From positions 248,001 through 312,000 of the forward strand of contig JAGFMI010000026.1 in NCBI GenBank assembly GCA_021030905.1: a stretch of 64,000 nt of DNA, read 5' to 3'. The stretch is from Pyrenula massariospora. Taxonomy: Eukaryota > Ascomycota > Eurotiomycetes > Pyrenulales > Pyrenulaceae. Numbering within the stretch: position 1 is the stretch's first letter; the number at the start of each line of letters is the position of its first letter. Below are positions 45,506 to 55,300 of this stretch, piece by piece. The position numbers were made by a program, and so were the translations under genes. The notes under the pieces are model-generated. The model was not told the DNA's origin and ran no database searches. It saw only the letters and a program-made list of their open reading frames with translations.

Positions 45506-46808
45506 ATGCCGCAGTCTACTCAAAGAAGCGAGCCAACTCTTTTGTTGTTGCTCGACATAGGAGGAACAAAATGGTTGTCAAAGCTCAAAGAGCCTATGAA
45601 AATCTTGGTGGTCAAGACAGAGAAGAACCCGAGAGAGTTTGAGAAAGGTTGTGACGATTTGAAGAAGATTTTGCGAGGCATGTTGGGGCATGAAGGTGTG
45701 CCAAAACGAGGGAAACTCACAGACGATGAGCTTGATGCCATGGTGACAGAATTCTGCAACAAGAACCCTAATTACTTACAACATCTCAAAGAAAAGAATC
45801 CCGCAAAGAACAAGGATGTTCGAGAGAATGTAATGACTCTCCTCCAGGCGCAAGAGCGTCACTTGAAGGCCGAGGATACCAAGAAGAGTACTGCGGCGAA
45901 AGAGAGCAGCAGAGGGTTGGCGCCTGATGAGCTACGACACATTGGACCAACGACCAGAAGCAAGTCGAGAGATGGACTCTCGTCTACCACCGAAAGTCGG
46001 GTTGACCACAAAGATAAGGAGCATGCTACTAAGGCGTCTAGTACTTCAACAATAGGGTCTAGAAATGTGCGTGTAGAGGTATTTGACGCCAAGGATGTCA
46101 TGCTCGACACTGCAAAGTTCACGTTGAGATGGCTGCTAAAGGGAGAGGACGCTGAAGCGGCCACCGTTCGTGGAGTTGACGCAGAGCACTGTTGGACTCG
46201 ATCTCAAGAGTATTTGCAGATGTACGCCGCGGATCATGGATGGACCGTCAATCACGATAATATTCAGCTAATTGCGCTGAATGAAGAAGGTATTATGGAG
46301 AGTCTGGTCCAGAGTGCTGAGGATTTCAGAAATCATTTGATGAATTGTGAAGGAGGAAGTCGGCCAACCATCGACTTTAGACTGCATGAATTACGTAAGG
46401 CGTCCGTGCTCTGCTTTGGAGGTATGCTAATATTCATGAAATCTAGGTGAAGAGACAGGGTTATCTCCTCACAAGGGAGATGGCAATACTGAACAGGATG
46501 AAGGTGAAGAGAGCGAGAGCGGAGAGAGCGAAGCTGGAAAAGGCGGAGATGGAAAGGGCAGACATGGAAAGGGCGGAGGTGGAAGGGGCAAAGATAAAGC
46601 GGACGAAGCGGACGAAGACGAAGGTGAAGACGACGGCAAAGGAGAGAAAGCTAGTGTTGCTCCAAAACGACCATTGAGATCTGGATCATCGGCAAGCCGT
46701 ACAACTCCAGCTTCGTCTGTTACGAGTGGCAAGAAGCGGAAGTCATCGTCTGCTGCAAGTGTTGAGGGAAAAGCTGTGAAGAAGACCAAAATCACCAAAA
46801 AGACGTAG
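45506..46808 (+). CDS. charged, probably nuclear protein of unknown function (two exons)
   Basis: Exons 45506-46394 and 46447-46808 are joined across a 52-base intron (46395-46446, GTAAGG...CTAG, with GCTAAT), giving about 416 residues. Residues 1-110 are helical and basic, with LTDDELDAMVTEFCNKNP. Residues 120-185 are Ser/Lys-rich and disordered. Residues 186-290 look globular (NVRVEVFDAKDVMLDTAKF and the Trp-containing helices after it). Exon 2 encodes a Gly/Glu/Lys repeat-like stretch (GDGKGRHGKGGGGRGKDKADE) and a basic tail with GKKRKSSSA and KKTKITKK, good candidates for nuclear import signals. I recognise no family. Without the splice, the downstream frame reads as a different, low-complexity peptide, which I take to be an artefact. 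Confidence 0.7.
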
Positions 46809-47480
46809 CGGGTCTTTGCTGGATCAAGTGTCATAGTTGTGGAGAGAAATGGAATCAATGAACCATGGGGCCCTTGGAGATGCTGTCGTTCTGGGGCCAA
46901 GGAAGTTTTGAGGGAAATCGTGGTGTTTGTATTTGTCTTGTCTTGGATGATTCACAGTTGCGTGGTCAGAGATGCTTCGCCAGATAGACTCATATCTATC
47001 TAGACAATCTGTATTCAACTAGTTGGGAGATTTTGACAAAGCTAACTGCTCGCAATTAATGAAGCAGACGCTCCACCCGAAGGTTGCGCTCGCGATGAAC
47101 CCTGTCTTCCAATGGCTGTGGGGGCAGCCGCTCGCTCGCTAGGCATGGTGTTTGCGGCTCACCCCGCTATGATGGTTGCCTAAGAGTTGGGGCCGACCGC
47201 GGCAACATGCGTCCCCCAACAACTTTGCTCCACATTCTCACTGACAGGTTCGTTGTCGTTTGTTGCTCCTCGCCGTCCCAGGTGCTCGAACCCATCGTTG
47301 AGACCCAATTCAAGCTTACAACTTAAGCTAAATCTGCTCCGCTCGCTCTTTCAGTTGCATAACGCGTGGAACAAAAGTTCATCTACAATGGATCTATTTG
47401 CAATGAACTCCCGCTCAACACTCCCTACCCTCAAATTGCACTTTCCTGGGTGACGATGTTTGTGCATTTTCCTTTGTGCC
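46809..47480. other. gap before the second secreted HExxH-family gene
   Basis: About 670 bases, probably 3' end of one gene and promoter of the next. No supported gene or repeat. Confidence 0.4.
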
Positions 47481-48747
47481 ATGTTTCGCACGTCTCTTCC
47501 ATGGCTGTTATTCCTTTGTGTCTTTCTTGCTGTACCCTTCTCTCTCGCCTTTACGGCCGGCCCGATGGAGAAGGTCTACTTCGCCACGTATAAGAATAGT
47601 CTATGTAGCGATGAACGCCAGCAGCAGCTCACGAACGATCTCTTTGTCGCAAGACAGATGGCAGACTGTGGGAGAAGTAGATCAAGTCTTCCGCAAGGAG
47701 ATGCTAATAGGAGCCAGACGCCGCTAATGCGCTGAGGAACGCAGTGTCGGAGAGGGACACTGCGTACACGATGTATCAATCTATCATGCGGGATGAGCCC
47801 GGCGACTGGGAATATGTTCTGGGTAAGTCTAAGAATGCCGGCTCTATGCGGCTTAATGGCAGGGTTTTCTATGCTGTGCTGCGTTTATTGTGCTCCGAAT
47901 CCTGACACATTTAGGACTCCTCGGCGCTGCGGCCGCGGTGGGATTGGAAGAGTCGCAGTTCAAAGTCGGAATCTTCTGCGGCGATGCACGGTTCAAATGG
48001 TCTCGTTTCAGAGGTGTCGATCATAATCTGTGGAGCGACACCACTTGGAAGGCCACTGGCCCTAAAGGGAGGCTTCAGAACGTCGTCGTTGGTATGAGTT
48101 TCCACGGTGAAGAGTATGCTAGTCTACGTCCCTGCGATGACAGCATGAAAACGTTTGCCATGATTCAGCACGGCGCGGGTACCTTAAAAAATGAAACGCG
48201 GCTTACAATCTGCGATCTCTACTTCGACCCGTCAGCTCCATACGGTGACCGGCGACCTATCAAGGAGATCATGCAAAGTGGATTCCGCGATGTTCCAGGC
48301 GCGGTGGTGTTAACCTGGATCCGCCCTCCAGAATCCATCATGCTCCATGAGCTTTTCCACGTTGTAGGTGGCATCGAAGGAGACGGCGTGGCTTGGACGA
48401 TCGGGGATGCGGTGGTTCGCGACGCGCGGAACACTTTTGCCGGGTGCTACAAGTTCCGAATGGCGGGTGGCGATACAACGAAGATTGCGGCGTGCTTGAC
48501 ATATCTGGTGCAAGGGATATATATGCAGATCACGAATCCCAGGAATTTCGTCACGCAGTGGAAGGCGGGGATTGTGAATCCGCAGACCTTGGGTCCGCCG
48601 AGCAATATTGAGAAGGCGCTGAGGGATGAGTTTGACAAAGCAAAGGCGGCAAGGCAGGGGAACCTGCAGAGTAGAGACGAGGAGCTCGAGAGCCGCCAGG
48701 TAAGGAAGAGCCGTAGAAGGGAAGACATGGAGAGCTTGGGCTTGTAG
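47481..48747 (+). CDS. secreted HExxH metallopeptidase-like protein (aspzincin-like), three exons
   Basis: Exons 47481-47667, 47718-47822 and 47915-48747 have introns of 50 and 92 bases, giving about 374 residues. The N-terminus MFRTSLPWLLFLCVFLAVPF is a strong signal peptide. The first splice restores ADYAANALRNAV and the second EYVLGLLGA, which line up with the paralogues at 7104-8354 and 50171-51471. Later shared blocks are FCGDARFKW (about 118-126), ETRLTICDLYF (about 191-201) and MLHELFHVVGG, with HELFH at residues 242-246. HExxH is the zinc-binding and catalytic motif of many metallopeptidases. The following GDGVAW and the helix ARNTFAGCYKFRMAG resemble the GxDxxYG and NADxYxxYA blocks of M35 deuterolysin/aspzincin enzymes, so Asp of GDG is a candidate third ligand. 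The C-terminus is a basic coiled stretch. The substrate is unknown; activity is inferred from motif only. Confidence 0.75.
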
Positions 48748-50170
48748 CTTCTATTGTAAGTACATCGTGCCGCAAAGATGGCTCTGGGAAAATCGTGGTA
48801 TGGCTCGCATCTTGTTGCTCTTCACGATGAGCCTTGGAGGGTCGGCGTGTTGGAGTGTTGTCATGCATCACTCGATAACCATAAACCATACTGATATTCC
48901 TCAGGGTTAGATATTAGAAGTCATGCTACACCCAGTTGTTGGCATTAACGACCGTCCGCCAATATTTAAATGTATACTGAGTTGTTGATATTCAGCTGCG
49001 GGTGGCCTGCCAGTGGTCGAGGCCAAGCAATTTGAAGCGAATGTGACTCTAAAAGCGTGGTAGAGGTTACTACTCCAAAACTAGGCCGGGTATCAGAAGT
49101 CGTGGAGGATTTGATGGTGGGCACTGATGGCCGTCATCACGTTCTCTATAGTCTATAATCATTGCGTTCCTCCTACTTGCCATTCTAACGAGTTCTCTAC
49201 TTACTTAGGACTTGCTTTCCATGACTCTAGGAACGTAACAGGCAAGTAACGCTTTAATTTGCTTACTATAGGATGTGAAACACTGGGAGAAGTAGTCGCT
49301 AGGATATTTGCAACAAACAACATCGAGCTAAGATTAAAAAATGAGAAAGGAAAGCCGAAGAATAATGAAAGATCTGTAGGGGCTTGGCGAGATACAGGCA
49401 TAAATGGATGTGACTATACCAGACAATATGGGCTTAGTGTGCCCCGGAGGCTCGAGTGCTTCCAGGCGTGATGATACTATCACTACTACATAGAACCTTC
49501 CCTTCTCCTGCCACGGGAGGGAGCACGAACGGTATGAAAGAGCTCGACTGCTAGCTATTCATATTCGCTACGTAGGTGAGCCGCATTGAATATGTATACA
49601 AGACGTTGTGTGAAGAACAGAAAGAATAGGATAGGATAGGTACATGTGAAAAGTATGTTAGCCGGTGGCTTGGCAATCGTCTGTACGTGATAGGCATCCA
49701 AGCTTAAGCCCGTGCAGTATCGCAACCGTGCCATGTCCATCTTAAGATGGCTGCTCACAGGCGGGAAATAGCTTGCGGATTCAGACTGCATTCACTATTG
49801 TTCTATATTATCACACATAGCACAGTATGCTGCTCTTTTGTCCGGAAAACTTTTGGCAACATCCATTCAAACGCTCCGCCCAGCGAGACTGAGGACTGAG
49901 CCACGTACCGCGTCGCAGATTCAGCATACAGATTCTGGCCGGCCGTCACTGTATGAAAGGTTCTCTTTCGGACGTTGATCGAGCTCGGAACGCGATAATT
50001 AGCAACAATTTGCGTTACAATGACTGCTGATGTATAGCCTTGATGACTTGGAGTTTTCTTTTAAGTGGGATAGCGTTCATTCGTGACTTCATTTACCGAG
50101 ATGTCCTCAATCACCGGATCCTAGAGTAAATGCATTCCTTCTCTCTAATTATATTTCCGAAAAGCTTTCG
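48748..50170. other. gene-free stretch between two HExxH-family genes
   Basis: About 1.4 kb without a supported gene. A single arm of the MITE-like family is at 49088-49110, with a weaker variant (TTAGAAGTCATG) near 48916. Promoter of the next gene expected near 50000-50170. Confidence 0.45.
49088..49110 (+). repeat. solo MITE-like arm
   Basis: TATCAGAAGTCGTGG at 49091-49105 matches the right arm of the intron element (reverse complement) over 15 bases. No facing partner arm was found within about 200 bases on either side. It may be a half-element or a decayed copy. Confidence 0.5.
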
Positions 50171-51471
50171 ATGGATATTCTCTCATCAGTCGTGTTCTTC
50201 ATATTCGCTTTCACAAACTTCGCACTTGGTCGCGGGGCGCCTTACACCTATTACATCGACCAATCATGTGATAATTTTAGTCCTCATTTCAAGGATGCTT
50301 TCGCCGACGCGAAGAACATGGCATTTCGAGCGACCAACCGATTAGTCAGAAGGGATCCACTGCAATTGGAATATTTCGAGCGGATATTCTCCCCGCCTGG
50401 TCAAAGAGGGGACGAGGAATACGAGAAGGTTGTTAAAAATGTGACAGGTGGGAGCAACAATTCTTGTATTACAAAACCCAGGAATTAAGCGCACTTTAGA
50501 TGTGCTAGGTCACCTTAATTACGAGCCTGGCATCTCCGGAATGACTCCGGTTCCTCGTAACCAGCGTGACGCATCGAACTATCGCTACTACTGCGACAAC
50601 GATAGATTCTCAACAAGTGGCAACTCCCGATGGAAGACCGGACGAGATCCCCCAAAACGCGACAGGCCCAGAGGCTACAAAGTGCAGCGAAAGCGTCCAT
50701 TCTGGTATGAACTTGAGCTCGACCCGCAGACTACGGCATCACTCGACGTAGCGGACGTGATTGACCAGGTCAAGACTTGGGAGGATAGGGAAAATGGAAT
50801 ACTTATGCTTGCGGAATCTGGCTGTTCATACCGCCAAGCTGCGGCTTTGACAAGACATGTAAAGATGCCTGGGCAGTATCAGCAACCAATGAGAGCCACT
50901 ATTACTGTTGGTGATCCTCCAGAATCTTGGTTGCATACAAGAGCTGCTAACGACGCGGTTTAAATATTAGGTCTGCGACCGCCAGCTCTTAGGCAAGATA
51001 TCTGGCTTCAAAAGAATTCCCCGCAGCATCGATTTCTCAAGTCCGTACACAGGCAGCACCTCACCTCTGGACGAATTTGCAGACTTTACCTCCGCAACTA
51101 TCTTACACGAGGTTCGTTCTTCTATGACGGCTTTGGCTACCTCACATTCTCGTACTAACAATATCACTATCTCAAGGCATGCCATCTCCCGCCCTGGTTG
51201 AGTAAGCGCCCAAATTCCTTTCCTCGCAAAACTCTCATTACACGCAATAGACTAAACATGAGACTAAACAGAGAAGGACGAACCTTCAACATTGCCCAAT
51301 GCACTTCGAAGAAGGGCCTATTACTGGGACGCCGTGCAGGCCCTCCCCCCAGACAAAAAGCTCACAAACGTGAATAACTATGTTTACTTCAGCATATTAG
51401 GCACCCTTGCAGATCGCGGGTGGAGGTTGGACCCAGCACGAGCGGACGCTGGGTATCTGGCTCGCATCTGA
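50171..51471 (+). CDS. secreted HExxH metallopeptidase-like protein (aspzincin-like), five exons, motif split by an intron
   Basis: Exons 50171-50447, 50500-50906, 50971-51111, 51177-51201 and 51272-51471 have introns of 52, 64, 65 and 70 bases, giving about 349 residues. The signal peptide is MDILSSVVFFIFAFTNFALG. The chain was built by alignment to the intronless paralogue at 7104-8354: YCDNDRFSTSGNSRW, MRATITVCDRQLLG, TILHEACHLPPW, and LTNVNNYVYFSILGTLADRGW all match its blocks in order. HEACH (residues 274-278) is complete and its intron lies exactly between Glu275 and Ala276. Intron 3 ends in AAG rather than the usual CAG/TAG and contains CTAAC. The NVNNYVYFSI block resembles the NADxYxxYA helix of M35/aspzincin. 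Internal stops in the unspliced frame fall inside introns. Function is inferred from the motif; not every splice is certain. Confidence 0.72.
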
Positions 51472-52322
51472 TTGTCAGCGACGAGAAAGGATAGCTTGCA
51501 ATGAGAGAATTCTGCAGGTGGAGTCTATTCGCAGCCGTAGAGAGGGTCGTGAGCGGCAGAGAAATACAATGAACTCTCGATATAGTGAACAGAACGAAAG
51601 GGAGTGTCTGTGTCTCAATGCGGAACTTTTCGATGAGATTATTCTGAGGGCGCTTTTCACACCGTGGCGATTTAATGGTTTATTTATAACTCCGGATTCA
51701 ACTTCTTCAAATTCAAGGCGGCAGGCCCTGAACCTCACCCAATACAAACCAAGACTTGCAGCATGCAAAGGCTGTCAACCGATTTCGGTGGGTGGAGATA
51801 ATGGGGCGTTAATGATATATCAGCCAATACCGTATTGCTTGGGAGATGCTTACAGCTAAGCTTAAGCACATCTGGCCATCTCAGCTGTAGGGGGGCGGGT
51901 CTGAGCGGATCTCCAAGGCCGCTGCTACTTGACGCATCAGCTAACATGCTAAGATACCAGCATTTCAGAGTGATGAGAGTTATTAATGAGTGCTCAGATG
52001 GGTGTTGTGTAATATGGCTGAGTGTAAAGTGGCCTCACTTAGGTAGATCATAAAGCAGGGTGAAGTCGCGGCCGGGGGACAGCAGTTATGGCCAACCCTC
52101 TACCCGACTATTAGCCGGTAAGGGTGGCCACGATTCCTCGCCGGCGCGCGTCAGTGCTTCCTACCAGACGCGCCACGACTTTTGATATCCAGCTACAGGA
52201 GTTTCATTATAGACCTCTAGCCACGGTCATAGGAATTTACAGCAAGCTCATTTAGTTATATTAGTTTTAGCTCTGTTCAGCTCTATTTAGCTCTGTCATC
52301 ATACACTATTGAACCTCCACCC
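51472..52322. other. gap before the NRPS 3' end, with a possible MITE-like element
   Basis: Includes the degenerate element at 52041-52195 and otherwise only short frames. A frame at 51407-51859 overlaps the last exon of the upstream gene in another phase and is not called. Confidence 0.4.
52041..52195. repeat. degenerate MITE-like element, possible third copy
   Basis: The right end (52171-52190) reads, reversed, GATATCAAAAGTCGTGGCG, close to the intron element arm. The facing left end near 52062-52072 (GAAGTCGCGGC) is weaker. Inside, GGCCAACCCT (about 52091) faces AGGGTGGCC (about 52123), giving an internal hairpin, and the interior is GC-rich compared with its flanks. It lies about 130 bases past the NRPS stop codon. 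Confidence 0.45.
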
Positions 52323-55300
52323 TTAAAAGTCCATGCCCATCAGCGCCTCGACCGAGACTCCCTCGTCCGCCGCAGCCTCAAGCTGGCCCTTGATCGCCTC
52401 CAACATTCTCCCTAGCCCCTGGATGATACGCGACACGGTCTCCGAAGAGATGACATGCTCGTCAAAAGCCGCAAAATACTTGATTTGGTTGGAAGTTGGG
52501 GTGCATGATACCGCGAAGGGCGTACGGCTGGGCTGCCACTCGACTGGCATCGTCTTCATGTTCAAGAGGTTGTGATCCCACTCGCCCTGGATGATCAAGT
52601 ACGGTTGAAGCATCGAGCAGGCTCTTGAAGCGCCTGGGCTTAGCTGAGCGATGGTTTCAAGGCCTCTGTATTCGTGCGGCGCAGCTTTGACCGTTTGCTC
52701 TTGGACGCGCCGGAGGAAGTCGTCGATACCCTCATCCTGCCTGATTTTCACTCTGACAGGAAAGCTGCAGTAGGCTGGACCACGCATATTCTGGATATGT
52801 GGTAGCTTCGAGTTTCTGCCTATCCCGTGGGTTCGGAAGACAACATCGTCAGTCGAGCCAACTTTAGCGAGGACCAAGACCCATGCTGCTTTGACGATCG
52901 TCGCAGTAGTGAGATCTGCAATAGCTGGAATACTGATGGGGAACATGCCGTCAATTTTCTTCGTCTGAAAGCCTCCATACTCTTCGGACTCGCTCAAAAG
53001 CGGAGATTTAGAAACCCCTTCTAACTCGGTCCGCCAGTATTCATCGGTTTCCATGCGGTCCTTGCTCATAAGATCCTTTATGAATGAGCTGAAAGGTATC
53101 GAATGAACAACATTCTTCCCATGATAAGCGTCCTCCACTGCCCTGCTGATCAGACCCCAGCTCCACGCATCTGCTAAAGCGTGGTGCTTGATGACTGTGA
53201 AATATGTCTTTCCAGAAGCTCGAACACACGACGAGATACGGATGAGTGGCTTTCCAAAGCCGACATCCAATGGGTCGCTGTCAATCTCTGTCAAGTGCGG
53301 AAAGCACCCACGAGAGTTATCTTTCAGCACAGCTTGATAGATCTTAGCATCTTTCCCATCCACGACCCTTGTACGCAACAAAGGTGTGATGCGAATGACG
53401 CTCTCCCAAGCCTCCTTAAGTTTATTAAGGTTAATTCCGCCATCGATCTCAAAAGTCGTCCGAAACACATGAGCGCCTTGGCGAGATATGGTTTCTCGAA
53501 TGGTTCTTGTCTGCTCTGGTGTCGTTGGATAGATGTCTTCTATCTCTGTTTGAGGAACACCACATATTTCTGCCGTATGCTGGAGCATTGTTTCTTGGTC
53601 TTGTTGGCTTCCAAGGAGAACGAATTGCTCGTATGGACTGGACATATCGTCTGTGTCTTTGCTCCGAACGATCTGGGCCAGATCTTTCAAAACTGGATGC
53701 TCAAATATCTCAGCATAGGTCATAATCCAACCCTGATCTGCAGCCGTGGTAATGCATTTCATAGCAGCAAGAGAATCTCCGCCGAGTTTGAAAAAGTTAT
53801 CCGTCGCGCTCACCGACGAAGCTTCAATTGCGAGGACTTGAGACCAGATCTGCTGCAGGGCTTTCTCCTCTTCAGACCTTGGAGCCTTGAAATCGGTTGG
53901 GATGCCTCTCATAGACGCTCTCTGCTCAGCTGTCAGACCTGCGGCAAGCCGTCGGAGTGTGTGTCGATCGACTTTGCCCGATGTGTTCAACGGTAATGAA
54001 GCTATAACAACATACAGTGTGGGACAGCAAGGTTTTGGCAACTTCTTCTCGATGCTTTTCTCAATGTTGTCGAGCATTTGCTGCGGAAGGGGTGCCAACC
54101 GAAGTGGTTCTTCGGGATCGTCTTTTACATAACTGGTCGGTCGTTTCGCCAAGGTTTGTGTAGGATGTTGGAAAACGATGAATGCCGTCAATGTTTTTTC
54201 GCCTCCTACTTTAGATGGAATGAGTTCGACCACAATGTCTCCTGCGGTGGGAACGACTGATCTGAGGTTTGCTTCGACCTCTCCAAGCTCAAGTCGAATA
54301 CCATGAATCTTCACTTGGCTGTCCTTTCTTCCCCGTATGATCATTTCACCAGAGCTGTTGTAGTAGCCGAGATCTCCTGTTTTGTACATACGGGGAATCA
54401 CCGAACTGCGGTAAGTTATGATCCATTTCGGCATTTCAAGAAATGATTCTGCGGTTTTCTGGGGATTGTTAAGATACCCTGTTCCGACGTTTGGCCCCAC
54501 CAAGACTATTTCTCCTATGCTTCCATCAGGCACGAGAAGACCATGGTCATCCATGTTGACGACCATACCAGCGCAACCGTAAAAGCGTCCCAAATTGCGT
54601 GCACAATCTCCGCTCTGCATGATCCTTGCCGTACAATTGACTCCGCATTCTGCAGGGCCATACATTTGGATCAGTCTTACTTTCGAGGCCCACCGGTCTA
54701 CCACATCGTCCGACAAAGCCTCGCCACCAACATCAAGTACCTGAAGAGCTGGTACGTCAAGAGGATTGATAAATCTTGCGATTGCTGGTGTGAATACTGC
54801 CCAGTTGCAATTCATTCTTTGCACTACTGCTGGTAGAGCGCCTAATCGTTCTTCCTCTGTCGGAACGCAGACGCAGCTCCCTTGAATGAAACTCCAAAGC
54901 ATCTCCATGACGCAGACGTCCCAGGCATGCGAAGTAAACTGCAGGACTCTAGCTGATCGGTTGATCCCAAGAGCGTTTGCTATAGCGAGCGCGCTCGACG
55001 TTAGGGATGCTTCGTGATTCTGTGCCCCTTTTGGTGCTCCTGTTGAGCCACTGGTGAACACGACGTAAGCTAGTGACCATGGATCCCTCTTTTGCGAGAC
55101 TGCTTGCCCTGTCAGCCCTCTTAGCCTAGCTGTGTCCGTTTCTAAATGCAAGGTTTCCTGCGGTGCCTCGAGCCGAGGTGCGGTCGGTGATTTGAGAATG
55201 ACCTTAGGATTGACTTGGGCGACTATGCCGGACAGGCGATCAGTGGGGTGGGTAATGTCCATGAGAAGAAAAGCCCCTCCTGACTTCAAGACGGCCAGAG

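Noticed and set aside
51407-51859. 150-codon plus-strand open frame
   Set aside because: Overlaps the last exon of the HExxH-family gene in another phase and shows no domain.
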